Positions 27,479 to 41,383 are shown, numbered from the stretch's first letter. The stretch is DNA of 64,000 nt from Ga0077527 sp945862135 (GCA_964203275.1 CAXNMF010000001.1:496001-560000); one strand, 5' to 3'. Program-made: numbers and translations. Notes: a model not told the origin generated them from the letters alone.

Positions 27479-29248
27479 GTGCGAATGCTGAAAAAATTAA
27501 GCAACATGCCGCCGGTGAGCGTTGCGTTGTTGTTGGGTGCGCTGTTCATGTCCCTCATTCTGCTGAGGGGTGTTATCCAGGCAAAATTCACCTACGACCA
27601 GAACGCCGAACGCTGGCTCGGCGTGGTGTCCGCCGATTTGGTCAAGTTATCGGCATATATTGACCAGAATTTCGACACTTCATTTCTGCTGCTCGACAGT
27701 GTGGTGCAACTGGCCGATACCAAGGGTATTGAGACTGCGGACGAATTGCGCGCCGGCATGTCCGGACCGGCGCTGCATCAGACCCTGAAAGACCGCATAT
27801 CGGCGCTGCCGCATATTGATGTGCTTGCGGTGATCGCGGATAACGGCGAAATCATCAACTCCACACGCAGTTATCCGCCACCGAAAATAAATTTGGCGGA
27901 TCGCGACTATTTCTTGGAGGCATTGCAGGGCGATCACCAGGGCGTAAAGCGCAGGATCAGCGTACCGATCCGCAACCGAGTCAATGGAACCTGGACCTTT
28001 TATATCAGCCATAAACTGACCGGCAACAAGGGGCAGTTCATCGGGATGGTGGTGGTTGGACTGCGCAGCAGCTTCTTTTCGGATTTCTTCGAGCAGATCC
28101 ATGCCGCACCGGGGAGTACCATCTCGCTGTTCCGCGATGACTACCTGCTGCTGTCGAGATGGCCGCGCGATGAACAGTTGCTGGGTGATACTTTTCGCAA
28201 CGGCGCCATGCCTTCAATTCTGAAGAACAATCCGTCCGGCGCAGGTGTGATGTTTTATGGGGGGCCGCGCTTTTCGGATCCCTCAGTCAACGACAGGCGC
28301 CTGGTCGGGGTGCGCCGCCTGGAACGTTCCCCCGGGCTGCTGACGGTTACGGTTCCCGAGAAAACTTATCTGAAACAATGGTGGGAGTTAGCGTGGAACA
28401 TCGTTGCGGCAACGGTGCTTGGGTTGACGGTTGCCGGACTTTTTCTGTGGCTTTTTGTGCGGCTGCTGAAGCGTCGCGAGGCGGATGTGGTGCAGTTGAG
28501 TCGGCTGAAACAGCGTGCCGAGGAGGCCAGCATGGCCAAATCGGAGTTTCTGTCGGCGGTCAGTCACGAGCTGCGCACACCACTTAACGGATTGCTTGGT
28601 TTCTCCGAGTTGCTTAAGGGAACGCAACTGAACCGCGAGCAGCAGGAATTTGCCGACATGATTCACACGAGCAGTCTGCAATTGCGCGACATCATCAATC
28701 ACGTGCTCGACATGTCGACGATCGAGGCCGGTGAAATGGCGATCCATGAGTCGCAGTTTTCACCCCGGGAACTGGCGGCCGGTGTGGCCGCTCTTTACGC
28801 GCAGAATGCCCGCGTCAAGAATCTGACTCTGGAATTCGAAGCCGCCGAAAATCTCCCCGTGTGTTGTCTCGGCGATCCGTTGCGCCTGCGGCAGGTACTT
28901 TCGAACCTGGTCAACAATGCGATCAAGTTTACCGAAGCAGGCCGGGTGCAGGTTGTTGCCGGCGGGTGGAGCGCCGAGCCGGGGAAATATTCTCTGCGCC
29001 TCGAAGTTTTCGATACCGGCATCGGCATCGATGAGGCGGCCCTGAAGGGTTTGTTCGAGCCGTTCAAGCAGGTGGATTCTTCATTGTCACGGCGCTATGA
29101 GGGTGCCGGTCTGGGGCTGTCAATTTCAAAGAAATTGGTGGAGCTGATGCAAGGCCGTATCGGCGTCAACAGTCGATGTGATCTGGGTTCGCTGTTTTGG
29201 GTGGAGATCGAGCTGACGGTTGTGGAGTCTTCGCCGCAGGAAAACTGA
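27479..29248 (+). CDS. Cache-domain sensor histidine kinase
   Basis: This is a 589-residue membrane protein. Helices at about 13-36 and 306-328 enclose a 270-residue periplasmic region resembling a double-Cache (PDC) domain (DVLAVIADNGEIINSTRSYPP, DRDYFLEAL, ISVPIRNRVNGTWTFYIS), a fold that binds small ligands. HisKA carries His363 (SAVSHELRTPLNG); the ATPase domain has NNAIKFTEAG, DTGIGID and GAGLGLSISKKL. No receiver. The GTG start at 27479 has AGG seven bases upstream; ATG 27485 is an alternative. Divergent from the Hpt gene with a 183-base shared promoter region. Confidence 0.92.
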   Translation: MRMLKKLSNMPPVSVALLLGALFMSLILLRGVIQAKFTYDQNAERWLGVVSADLVKLSAYIDQNFDTSFLLLDSVVQLADTKGIETADELRAGMSGPALHQTLKDRISALPHIDVLAVIADNGEIINSTRSYPPPKINLADRDYFLEALQGDHQGVKRRISVPIRNRVNGTWTFYISHKLTGNKGQFIGMVVVGLRSSFFSDFFEQIHAAPGSTISLFRDDYLLLSRWPRDEQLLGDTFRNGAMPSILKNNPSGAGVMFYGGPRFSDPSVNDRRLVGVRRLERSPGLLTVTVPEKTYLKQWWELAWNIVAATVLGLTVAGLFLWLFVRLLKRREADVVQLSRLKQRAEEASMAKSEFLSAVSHELRTPLNGLLGFSELLKGTQLNREQQEFADMIHTSSLQLRDIINHVLDMSTIEAGEMAIHESQFSPRELAAGVAALYAQNARVKNLTLEFEAAENLPVCCLGDPLRLRQVLSNLVNNAIKFTEAGRVQVVAGGWSAEPGKYSLRLEVFDTGIGIDEAALKGLFEPFKQVDSSLSRRYEGAGLGLSISKKLVELMQGRIGVNSRCDLGSLFWVEIELTVVESSPQEN

Positions 29249-29375
29249 ACCGGTCGCACTTCGTCGGCAGAATCCCGTTATGATGTTCGGCGACACCGGT
29301 GGAGCATGTCCCTGAACCGCCGGCGGTAGGTGGCGTGAATATCGGGGGCGCGCCGCATCACAAACCCGAAGCCGC

Positions 29376-30584
29376 ATGACCACTTCCCCACGGCATTTGG
29401 CGCAGATCGCGCTGCCGGCGCTGGCTACAATACTGGCTGCACTGGCGATGATCGGCCCGTTCACCATCGACACCTATCTGCCGTCATTTCCCCATATCGG
29501 GGCCGAGTTTGCCGCCACACCGGCGCAGCTGCAGCAGACACTGAGTCTTTACCTGTTCACGCTGGCGTTCATGACGTTGTTTCATGGAACGTTGTCCGAT
29601 TCGTTTGGCCGGCGTCCGGTGATTCTCGTCAGTCTTAGCCTGTATGTTTTTGCTTCCATGGGTTGCGCGGTTGCAGACAGCTTGCCGCAGTTGCTGTGGT
29701 GGCGTGCAATCCAGGGTTTGTCGGCCGGGGCGGGGATCATCGTCGGTCGTGCGATCATTCGCGACAGTCTGGAAGGGCATGAGGCGCAACACCTGATGTC
29801 GCTGGTGACCATGATATTCGCCATTGCACCGGCAATCGCGCCTGTCATTGGCGGCTGGCTGCAGGGGGCCGTCGGTTGGCGTGCAATTTTCTGGTTTCTG
29901 GCGATTTATGGTCTCGTGCTGCTCGCAGCAACCCTGCGCTGGTTGCCGGAAACGCATGTCGCCGGTGACCGGCAGCCGTTCCGCGCAGGTCTGTTGCTGC
30001 AGAATTATCTGCGCCTTGGCGGCAATGGCAGGCTTGTGCTGCTCTGTCTGGTGATCGCTTTCAATTTTTCCGGATTTTTCCTGTACATCGTATCGGCCCC
30101 GGCGGTCATTTATGATCTGCTTGGCATGACGGAGCGGGATTTTGCCTGGCTGTTCGTGCCGGGTATTGGCGGCGTGATGATCGGCGCCTTCCTCTCGGGC
30201 CGCCTTGCGCGGCTGATCACCCCGCGCCGTACCATAAGCATTGGCTACCTGATCATGTGCGCTGCTGCGGTGATTAACATCGCGTATTGTCTGCTGCTGC
30301 CGCCGGCTTTGCCATGGACGGTGCTGCCAGTAATGGGTTACACCATCGGTATGGCGCTGGTGATGCCCAGTGCAACATTGCTGGCGCTGGAACTCTATCC
30401 GCAGTTGCGCGGGATGACATCTTCGCTTCAGGGTTTCGCGCACAGCCTGTTTGCAGGGCTGACTGCGGGGCTGGTTTCGCCGCTGGTTTCCGGCAGTGCG
30501 CTGACGCTTGCACTGACGATGGGTGCTTTGCTGCTGGCGGGGTGGTTGGCATGGCGCGCATACCGGAGTATTGCTGATCGGTGA
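29376..30584 (+). CDS. Bcr/CflA-family MFS drug efflux transporter
   Basis: This is a 402-residue inner-membrane protein with 12 predicted helices. The start (ALAMIGPFTIDTYLPSFPHIGAEF) is the Bcr/CflA signature, and the loop 2-3 motif LSDSFGRRPV is the MFS motif A with its acidic and basic residues. Members export bicyclomycin, chloramphenicol or sulfonamides by proton antiport; the substrate here is not predictable. It stands between two sensor-kinase genes on the same strand and is probably transcribed separately. Confidence 0.92.
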   Translation: MTTSPRHLAQIALPALATILAALAMIGPFTIDTYLPSFPHIGAEFAATPAQLQQTLSLYLFTLAFMTLFHGTLSDSFGRRPVILVSLSLYVFASMGCAVADSLPQLLWWRAIQGLSAGAGIIVGRAIIRDSLEGHEAQHLMSLVTMIFAIAPAIAPVIGGWLQGAVGWRAIFWFLAIYGLVLLAATLRWLPETHVAGDRQPFRAGLLLQNYLRLGGNGRLVLLCLVIAFNFSGFFLYIVSAPAVIYDLLGMTERDFAWLFVPGIGGVMIGAFLSGRLARLITPRRTISIGYLIMCAAAVINIAYCLLLPPALPWTVLPVMGYTIGMALVMPSATLLALELYPQLRGMTSSLQGFAHSLFAGLTAGLVSPLVSGSALTLALTMGALLLAGWLAWRAYRSIADR

Positions 30585-30677
30585 AATGGTGGCGTTTGTG
30601 AGGGGGCGAAGGCCCTGACATGCAGGTTGACGGGTACGAGGCTGGTGCGCTGTGCTCGTGCCAGAGGAGGAAATGTA

Positions 30678-33600
30678 ATGGGCAAAAACGACCAAGCGGC
30701 AACGTCCTCGCGGCACGCGATTGATTTTCTGGGCGTGCTGGGTTGTTTGGTGCTGATTGCAGTCGTCGTTGTTGCTGCCTGGATTTCGTACAGGCAGCAC
30801 AGCGATGCCGAGCGCGCATTCCAGTCCCGGCTCGCGCACGACACGGCGCTGGTGCTGGAGGTGCACGCGCGGGACACGCTGGCGAGTGTCGACGAAGCGG
30901 TGTTGAGGATCAAGGAAACTTATGAGGCGCGAGGTGCCGTAACCGATATCCGCGCCATCATGGACCGCAATCGCAGTGCGTCCGGATACGCCGCGGTGGC
31001 TTCCATCGCCGACAGCGATGGCCGGATCGTCCTGAGCACGTTGCCGGTTCCCCCCGGGACCAGGGTTGCCGATCACGAGCATTTCCGCGTTCACATGGTC
31101 AGGGATACCGGTGCCCCATTCATCGGCAAGCCTTTGCTCGGGCGCATCTCGGGTAAATGGTCGTTCCATGTCACTCGACGCATCAATCGTCCGGACGGAT
31201 CCTTTGGCGGCATTGCCATCTTGGCCGTTGACTTCTCGTACTGGCAGCGGCTGCTGCAGGAGGGGGATTTCAGCGGAACCAGCGCAATGGCGCTGATCGG
31301 CCTGGACGGCATTGCCCGGGCCAGCCACAGCCGCCGAGGGTCGGCAGCTGAACTCAGGGATGCGGACTGGCGTTTTCTGTTGCATGACGTCAAGGCGGGA
31401 AATTCCAGCGGCGTGGCTGTCGGCAGTCCGGGCGGCGGAGAACGCATATGGGCTTACCGTGTGTTGTCCGGTTATCCCTTGGTCGTAGCGGTGGGTATCG
31501 ATGCTGCGGACCTGGAACAACGGCTGGGAACAGTGCGAGCGGGGTATGCCTTTGGCGTGGCGGTCATTGCAATCCTGGCGGTTCTGCTGACCGCCAGTCT
31601 GCTGCAATACCTCGCGCGACAACGGGCAAATGCGGCGGAACGTTTGCGTATTGCCGGTGTGCTGCAGCAAAGTGAGGAGCGCTATCGACTGTTGTTCGAC
31701 GCCAATCCGCTGCCGGTGATGATTCGTGAAGACGGTTCTCTGAACATCCTGGCCGTCAATCAGGCCATGGTTGATAAATTCGGATACGACCGCGAGTCGA
31801 TGATCGGGATGAAGGCGTCGCTCCTGCACAGTGAGTCGACCCGTGATGAGCTGGAGCGAAAGCCCGCGAAACCACTTTTGGGGGCGACAGCTCATGCCCG
31901 TCGTGCACTGATTAACCGGGATGGCGGGGAGTTCGAGGCTGATGTTGCAAGCTGCGCTGTGATGTTCGACGGTAAACCGTCACGGATGATTGTCATCAAT
32001 GACGTGACTGCGCAGGTTCGCAGCGAACGTGCCGTGCGTGAAAGCGAGGAGCGTTTGCGCACCATTGCCGAGCATATCGGTGAAGGGCTTGCCCTTTATG
32101 ACCGCGACGACCGCCTGGTATTTTTTAACGAGCCGTACCGGCGCATGCAGTCTTCGGCGACGATTGATCTTCACCCCGGCTTGTCGTTCGAATCCCTGGC
32201 ACGTGATCGTGCCCGCGTGCTCGCCGAGATGGGTGACATTACCGATATTGAGGCTTTTGTCGCCGACCGCGTTGCGCGCCATCGCAACTCCCAAGGGGGC
32301 GTGATTGAGCGGCGGCGTCCGGATGGCGGGTATCACCTGATTCGCGAAGGCCGTACCGCCGACGGCCAGATTGTCGTGTCTTTTGTTGACATCACAGAAT
32401 TGAAACGCGGGGAAGCCGAGTTGCGTGAAAGCGAGAACCGATTCCGTGCGATGTTTGAACAGGCCGGACTTGGAATAACGCTGCGCGAGGCGCGTGACCG
32501 TCATTCACCTTGGCTGGCCGTCAACGACCGGTTTTGTTCAATGACGGGATATACCCGGGATGAACTTGGCCGCATGAGTACTGCGGACATTACGCCGCCT
32601 GAGGACAATGATGATGCCGACTTGCACAATGCAGCGATGGCGGCCGGCAATGTCGGCAGCTACTCGCGGGAGAAACGGATTCGCTGCAAGGACGGCAGCT
32701 GGCTGTGGGTTGACCTCACGGTGACCGCTGTTCCCGATCCTCAGGGCAGAGCGGATCGAATCATTGCCACATATCAGGATATTGACGCGCGCAAGAAGGC
32801 CGAGGATCGTTTGCGTGAGAGCGAAGGCAGGCTACGCGCCATCATTGCCGCCGAGCCGGAGTGCGTTGCAATTGTTGCGCCGGATGGTGAATTGCTGGAC
32901 ATGAATCCCGCGGGATTGAGGATGCTGGAGGCTTCCAGTCTTGAAGAAATGCGCCGTTGGCCGTTCGTCAATCAGGTGGCGCCACAGTTCCGCCGTGCAT
33001 TTGTGCGTCTGCAGCACAGCGTTCTTGAGGGAAACTCCGGTGTCCTTGAGTTCGAGGCATTTGGTATTCATGGCAAGCGGTGCTGGCTGGAAATTCACGC
33101 CGCACCGTTGCACGACGTATCAGGCAGCATCAGCGCCCTGCTCGGCATTGCGCGTGATGTCACGGATCGCCGCCTTGCGCGCGAAGCGCTGGCGGCCGAG
33201 CGCAATCTGTTGCGTACGGTGATCGATAACCTGCCGGATCGTATCCGTGCCAAGGACCGTGATTTGCGCTTCATGCTGGCTAATGCCGCATGGATGCGAT
33301 CACGCGCGCCTGATCGTCAGGATGTTTCGGGCTTGGGTAACCACGATCTTTTGCCGCCCGAACTGGTTGCGAAGGTCGAGGCGGAGGATCGGGAGGTACT
33401 GGCGTCGGGACAGCCCAGCGCGCTACGGGAGGTGATGGTCGGCCCCGCCGACAACCCGCACTGGTATATCACGGCAAAAATGCCCTTGCGGGACAGCGCG
33501 GGAAACGTCACCGGTCTTGTGGCAATCAGTCGCGATGTAACCGATTTCAAGCGCCGTTCACTGGAGGTTGAAAAACTCAACCAGGAACTGGAGGCCCGCG

Positions 33601-34754
33601 TCGAGGAGCGTACTGCACAGCTGACCAGCGCCAATGAAGAGCTGGAGGCTTTCGCTTCTTCGGTATCTCATGACCTGCGTGCCCCGCTTCGCCATATTGA
33701 CGGCATGGCGGCCGCACTGCTGGAAGACTGCGGGGATGCGCTGGACGAAACAGGGCGCGACTACCTTGCGAGAATACGCGGTGCCTCTCGACGCATGTCT
33801 GCGTTGATTGAGGACTTGCTCCGCCTATCGCGGGTTACCCGAACCGTGCTGCATGTGGTTGATGTGAATCTGAGCGAAATGGCAGGTGGCATTGTTGATG
33901 AACTCCAGCGGGATTTCCCGGGGCGTGTGGTGGCTTTCAAGATTGCTCCGCGGCTTCAGGTACGGGGAGATGCCGGCCTTTTACGTGCAGCCCTGATGAA
34001 CCTGTTGCAGAACGCATGGAAATTCACCGGCAAAAAGGCGAAGGCTCAGATCGAGTTCGGTGCCGAACAGCGAGCTGGGGCAACGGTGTACTACGTTCGT
34101 GATAACGGCGCAGGTTTCGACATGGAACATGCGGAGCGCCTATTCGGCACTTTCCAGCGCCTGCATACCGAGCGCGAATTTCCAGGTACAGGCATCGGGC
34201 TGGCGACAGTGCGCAGAATCATGCGAAGGCATGGCGGCGATGTTTGGGCCGATGCCGTGCCCGGCAAGGGCGCAACGTTCTTTTTCACGCTGGGTAGCAA
34301 GGTGGTGGCTGCAAACACCGGCCCGACGCTGCCGGCCACAGTATTGCTTGCGGCGGAACCTGCTGCAGCCACATCAGCGTCGTTCAGCATACTTCTGGTG
34401 GATGATGACGCTGACGTGCTGACGCTTTCTACACGTGCGCTGCGTCCTGACGGCTACGAAATACTGACGGCTTCAAACGGCGACGAGGCGATGGCTGTAC
34501 TGCACTCCCGTGCAGTAGCCATTATTGTTTCGGATTTTTCGATGCCCGGCATGAATGGGGCGCAATTGTTGGCGCAGACCGCAGCGCTTTATCCAGCCAC
34601 ACTGCGCATTATCGTCAGCGGCCAGACCATGAACAGGTCCATGCAGGCCGGCCTGCGCAAGGGCGAAATTCATCATTATTTCGAGAAGCAGCACAGTTAT
34701 GAGCCTGTGCGAGCCTGTATTAGTGAATGGGTTGCAGCCCGGCGCCAGGAGTAA
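30678..34754 (+). CDS. Multi-PAS hybrid sensor histidine kinase
   Basis: The protein has 1358 residues. The N-terminal helix (about 16-38) and a second one near 290-312 enclose a Cache-like periplasmic domain (IMDRNRSASGYAAVASIADSDGRIV, ISGKWSFHVTRRIN). At least four PAS/PAC modules follow (for example DITELKRGE, YQDIDARKKAEDRLRESE, GIARDVTDRRLARE, ISRDVTDFKRRS), then HisKA (SVSHDLRAPLRHIDG), an ATPase domain (NLLQNAWKFTG, DNGAGFDM, GTGIGLATVRRI) and a receiver with Asp in IVSDFSMPGMNG. The ATG at 30678 has GAGGAGGAAA upstream; 17 in-frame codons before it are not needed. Multiple PAS domains suggest integration of cytoplasmic redox, light or ligand cues; no cofactor residue can be assigned. 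Confidence 0.93.
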   Translation: MGKNDQAATSSRHAIDFLGVLGCLVLIAVVVVAAWISYRQHSDAERAFQSRLAHDTALVLEVHARDTLASVDEAVLRIKETYEARGAVTDIRAIMDRNRSASGYAAVASIADSDGRIVLSTLPVPPGTRVADHEHFRVHMVRDTGAPFIGKPLLGRISGKWSFHVTRRINRPDGSFGGIAILAVDFSYWQRLLQEGDFSGTSAMALIGLDGIARASHSRRGSAAELRDADWRFLLHDVKAGNSSGVAVGSPGGGERIWAYRVLSGYPLVVAVGIDAADLEQRLGTVRAGYAFGVAVIAILAVLLTASLLQYLARQRANAAERLRIAGVLQQSEERYRLLFDANPLPVMIREDGSLNILAVNQAMVDKFGYDRESMIGMKASLLHSESTRDELERKPAKPLLGATAHARRALINRDGGEFEADVASCAVMFDGKPSRMIVINDVTAQVRSERAVRESEERLRTIAEHIGEGLALYDRDDRLVFFNEPYRRMQSSATIDLHPGLSFESLARDRARVLAEMGDITDIEAFVADRVARHRNSQGGVIERRRPDGGYHLIREGRTADGQIVVSFVDITELKRGEAELRESENRFRAMFEQAGLGITLREARDRHSPWLAVNDRFCSMTGYTRDELGRMSTADITPPEDNDDADLHNAAMAAGNVGSYSREKRIRCKDGSWLWVDLTVTAVPDPQGRADRIIATYQDIDARKKAEDRLRESEGRLRAIIAAEPECVAIVAPDGELLDMNPAGLRMLEASSLEEMRRWPFVNQVAPQFRRAFVRLQHSVLEGNSGVLEFEAFGIHGKRCWLEIHAAPLHDVSGSISALLGIARDVTDRRLAREALAAERNLLRTVIDNLPDRIRAKDRDLRFMLANAAWMRSRAPDRQDVSGLGNHDLLPPELVAKVEAEDREVLASGQPSALREVMVGPADNPHWYITAKMPLRDSAGNVTGLVAISRDVTDFKRRSLEVEKLNQELEARVEERTAQLTSANEELEAFASSVSHDLRAPLRHIDGMAAALLEDCGDALDETGRDYLARIRGASRRMSALIEDLLRLSRVTRTVLHVVDVNLSEMAGGIVDELQRDFPGRVVAFKIAPRLQVRGDAGLLRAALMNLLQNAWKFTGKKAKAQIEFGAEQRAGATVYYVRDNGAGFDMEHAERLFGTFQRLHTEREFPGTGIGLATVRRIMRRHGGDVWADAVPGKGATFFFTLGSKVVAANTGPTLPATVLLAAEPAAATSASFSILLVDDDADVLTLSTRALRPDGYEILTASNGDEAMAVLHSRAVAIIVSDFSMPGMNGAQLLAQTAALYPATLRIIVSGQTMNRSMQAGLRKGEIHHYFEKQHSYEPVRACISEWVAARRQE

Positions 34755-34757
34755 GTG

Positions 34758-34776
34758 CCAGCGGAAAATCCGCTGG
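34758..34776. terminator. Hairpin between convergent genes
   Basis: CCAGCGGA (34758-34765) pairs perfectly with TCCGCTGG (34769-34776), loop AAA, in the 44-base gap between the convergent multi-PAS kinase and rhodanese genes. No long T tract follows on either strand. Confidence 0.5.
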
Positions 34777-34798
34777 ACTTCAGTTCAGTTGTAACGCG

Positions 34799-35185
34799 TC
34801 AGCACTGTTCCCAAGGCAGCCCCTCGAATCGCCAGCCCGTGGTTGATCCGCGGTGATGATTGTCGTCGAGCTCGCCCTCGAATCCGTGAAGCACGTTGAA
34901 GACCTGGGAAAAACCAGCGGCCTCAAGCGCGTGACCGGCGTCGAGCGAGCGATTGCCGCTCCGGCAAATGATGACTACAGGGCGGTCGACGCTGGTCGCT
35001 TTTTTGACATGGGCGACGAAATGCGGGTTTACGTCCCAGTTGGGGCCGTCATTCCATGCCACATGGATGGCTCCCACTGGGTGGCCAACGAACAGATATT
35101 CCATTTCGCTGCGGCAATCCACGAATACCGCATTCGGATTCTTTTTGAGAAATTCGTAGGCCTGTTTGGGTTCAAGATGTTTCAT
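34799..35185 (-). CDS. Single-domain rhodanese-like sulfurtransferase
   Basis: This is a 128-residue cytoplasmic protein with one rhodanese domain. The active-site loop is VIICRSGNRS with the catalytic Cys carrying persulfide; the early VDCRSEMEY and GHPVGAIHV segments are typical. The C-terminal extension (GELDDNHHRGSTTGWRFEGLPW) is common in small proteobacterial rhodaneses. The frame is open upstream to 35914 against metH, but similarity begins at the Met at 35185, so that start is used. Divergent from metH. Confidence 0.9.
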   Translation of the reverse strand: MKHLEPKQAYEFLKKNPNAVFVDCRSEMEYLFVGHPVGAIHVAWNDGPNWDVNPHFVAHVKKATSVDRPVVIICRSGNRSLDAGHALEAAGFSQVFNVLHGFEGELDDNHHRGSTTGWRFEGLPWEQC

Positions 35186-35305
35186 GGGTGCGCCAGTGCA
35201 AGTCGAAGACATCATTATAGGCGGCAGCAGGTCATGACGTAAGTCCATGATAAAATTCGCACTTTCCATGCATCTGTCGCGTCTTTCCGGCGCCTTCCCC
35301 CAGCC

Positions 35306-39006
<3,701 letters not shown>

Positions 39007-39010
<4 letters not shown>

Positions 39011-39843
39011 ATACACCCGCCGCGCGATTTCTCGCGGCCGCGGACATCGGCAGCAATGGCTGGTGGCGTTATGTGCTGGGCGTGATGTTTATCGCCGCCT
39101 GCTGGATTGGCGGCGGTGCTTATGTCTACACGCGGGTTCTCCAAATTCCGCTGGGGACCGTTCGCGATTTTGTTGCGCTGAATGCCAGCATATTGACGCT
39201 GCTGGTTGCCGTGGTTATCACGGTCATCGTGATGCATCGACGTCCGTGGCTTACACTGATCACGCCTTACCCGGCTGTCGACTGGCGCCGGGTGATGCTG
39301 GGCGGGGTTGCATGGGGTGGGTTGCTGCTGCTCTTCGCCGCTGCTGAAAACCTGATCTTTCCCGGACGTTACGCGTGGACGGCCGACTGGTCGCGCTGGT
39401 TGCCGTTTGTTGCGGTAGCGCTGCTGCTGACGCCTCTGCAATGTCTTGCCGAGGAATTGATGTTCCGTGGATATCTGGTGCAGGCGTTTGCCCGGATATC
39501 GCGGCACCCCGCGTTTCTGGCTTTGGCAAGCAGTGTCGTGTTTACGCTTCCCCACCTGCTCAACCCCGAGGTTGCGGCCTACGGTGCATGGATCATGACA
39601 GCAAATTATTTTGTGATGGCCTTGTTCCTGGCGACAATTGCGCTGCGTGACGGCCGGTTGGAACTGGCGATTGGTGCGCATACGGCGAACAATCTGCTGC
39701 TTGCGCTGGGTGTCAATTACGCCGATTCGGTATTCGACACACCTTCGTTGTTTACTGCCAATACCCTGGATCCCGTATATTCACTGCTTACATTGTTGCT
39801 GAGTGCGGTTGTTTTCCATTTATGGATTTTCAGGGTGCGATGA
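39007..39843 (+). CDS. CPBP-family intramembrane metalloprotease
   Basis: This is a 278-residue protein with about seven or eight membrane helices. The Abi/CPBP motifs are present: the glutamate pair and Arg in AEELMFRGYL, HLLNP in the next helix and AHTANN in a later one. These proteins are membrane proteases of the CAAX-processing type or bacteriocin-immunity proteins. The start is a TTG overlapping the metH stop (TTGA), which couples its translation to metH; no better start is available. The PhyH gene follows after four bases. Confidence 0.88.
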
Positions 39844-39847
39844 TCCA

Positions 39848-40609
39848 ATGAGTAATGGGTTTACCGAAGCCGAGGTTGCGCAATTCGGGCGCGATGGATA
39901 TCAGATTGTGCGCAGGCTGTTGTCTGCAGACGGATGCGCGCGTATGCGGGAAATTGCGGAACGCGATCTCGGTACGGCGGCGCCGCCGCTGGAGTACGAG
40001 GCCGAAACACAGTATCCGGGGGCGCCGTCATCGCTCGAAGCACCCGGCGGGCGCACGGTGCGCCGGTTGTTGCAGGCCTATGGGCGGGACGCTGTATTCC
40101 GCGAATGGGCGACTTCGGCCCCGGTCGCTGTACGCCTGCGCCAGTTGCTTGGTGCGCGTATCGCACTGGCGCAGGCCCACCACAACTGTGTGATGACCAA
40201 GGATCCGCGTTACAGCAGTCTGACCAGCTGGCATCGCGATATACGTTATTGGTCTTATCAGCGCCCGGAACTGGTGTCCGTCTGGTTTGCGCTAGGTGAG
40301 GAACGTGTCGACAACGGCTGTCTGCTGGTCATCCCGGGGTCTCACCGCATCGAATTTGCGCCGGAGCGCCTCGATGAGGCGCAGTTCCTGCGCACTGATA
40401 TCGCCGAAAATGAGGATTTGTTGCGCACGCAGGTTCCGGTCGAACTGCAGCCCGGCGACGTGCTGTTTTTTCACTGCCGACTATTCCATGCTGCGGGTAA
40501 CAACCGCAGCGTAAACACTAAATTTTCCGCAGTGTTTACCTATCGCGCGATGGACAACGCGCCGTTGCCGGGGACGCGTTCCGCAGGTCAGCCGGATGTG
40601 ATTCTATAA
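39848..40609 (+). CDS. Phytanoyl-CoA dioxygenase (PhyH) family oxygenase
   Basis: This is a 253-residue protein of the Fe(II)/2-oxoglutarate dioxygenase superfamily. Iron ligands fit HxD in SWHRDIRYW and the distal His in FHCRLFHAAGNNRS, with the Arg nearby for 2-oxoglutarate. PhyH enzymes hydroxylate or halogenate acyl-CoAs and diverse natural products. ATG 39848 is four bases after the CPBP gene stop; an upstream in-frame extension overlaps that gene and is not used. Substrate unknown; the neighbouring methyltransferase and ATP-grasp genes suggest a small-molecule or peptide modification role (inference). Confidence 0.88.
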   Translation: MSNGFTEAEVAQFGRDGYQIVRRLLSADGCARMREIAERDLGTAAPPLEYEAETQYPGAPSSLEAPGGRTVRRLLQAYGRDAVFREWATSAPVAVRLRQLLGARIALAQAHHNCVMTKDPRYSSLTSWHRDIRYWSYQRPELVSVWFALGEERVDNGCLLVIPGSHRIEFAPERLDEAQFLRTDIAENEDLLRTQVPVELQPGDVLFFHCRLFHAAGNNRSVNTKFSAVFTYRAMDNAPLPGTRSAGQPDVIL

Positions 40610-40659
40610 GTAATTGTTTTAATTAATTATTTTTAAGATCGAGGGGCCTAGCGCCGGTT

Positions 40660-41295
40660 ATGATCCCGCCCATGGATGACGACCCCAGCGCGAAGTATTA
40701 CGGCAGATATGCCCGCGAATATGATGCCAGCGCGGCACGCACCATGGCACTCCGCCGTCGCACGATAGCCAGGCTTGGGCTGCAGCCGGGGGATGTGGTG
40801 TTAGATGCTGGCTGCGGCACCGGGCTCAGTTTTGCGCTGCTGCTCGAGGCCGTAGGATGTAACGGTCAGGTGATTGGTGTCGAATCCAGCAAGCAGATGA
40901 TGGCGTTGGCACGGGAACGAGTTGCCAAGGCGGGGTGGGAAAATGTTCTGCTGATCGAGGATGCGATCGAGCGCGCCAGTTGGCCTGTGCCGGCGGACGC
41001 GCTGCTGTTTAACTACACCCATGACATTTTGCGCGATCCGGCAGCGTTGGATGCGATATTCCGGCAGTCGCGGCCAGGAGCACGCGTTGCCGCCGCCGGC
41101 ATCAAACATCCACCGCGCTGGCTTGATCCTTTGCGCCTTTACCGGCGATACAAGTCCCGGAACTGTTACACCCGTTTTGAAGGCCTCGATGCACCTTGGG
41201 ATTTACTGGTGCGCGACATTCCCGGCTTGCAGGTTGAGGCCACACTGTTCGGCACCGGCTATGTCGCATGGGGAAGGCTGTCCGGCCTGGAATAA
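40660..41295 (+). CDS. Class I SAM-dependent methyltransferase
   Basis: The protein has 211 residues. The SAM-binding motif VVLDAGCGTGLSF is followed by the acidic VIGVESS at the end of strand 2 and LLIEDAIE at motif III, the order of Methyltransf_25-type enzymes. The N-terminus AKYYGRYAREYDASA is typical of ubiquinone/menaquinone or natural-product methyltransferases. It lies 50 bases after the PhyH gene on the same strand. A second ATG four codons downstream could also serve as start. Acceptor substrate unknown. Confidence 0.87.
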   Translation: MIPPMDDDPSAKYYGRYAREYDASAARTMALRRRTIARLGLQPGDVVLDAGCGTGLSFALLLEAVGCNGQVIGVESSKQMMALARERVAKAGWENVLLIEDAIERASWPVPADALLFNYTHDILRDPAALDAIFRQSRPGARVAAAGIKHPPRWLDPLRLYRRYKSRNCYTRFEGLDAPWDLLVRDIPGLQVEATLFGTGYVAWGRLSGLE

Positions 41296-41383
41296 GTTGG
41301 TGCCTGCGTTTGTTTTAAGGGAATTCCTGTAAGGGAAGCCGAGGCTGTAGCGACCATGGTTATTACCGGCCCAAGGAGCGGAC

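Noticed and set aside
29484..31895. 803-codon open frame on the minus strand
   Set aside because: It runs antisense across two well-supported genes (MFS pump and multi-PAS kinase); the protein is low-complexity, Gln/Arg/His-rich, with no domain.
35186..35305. Cobalamin or SAH riboswitch before metH
   Set aside because: The 120-base upstream region is short and shows none of the conserved boxes I would expect.
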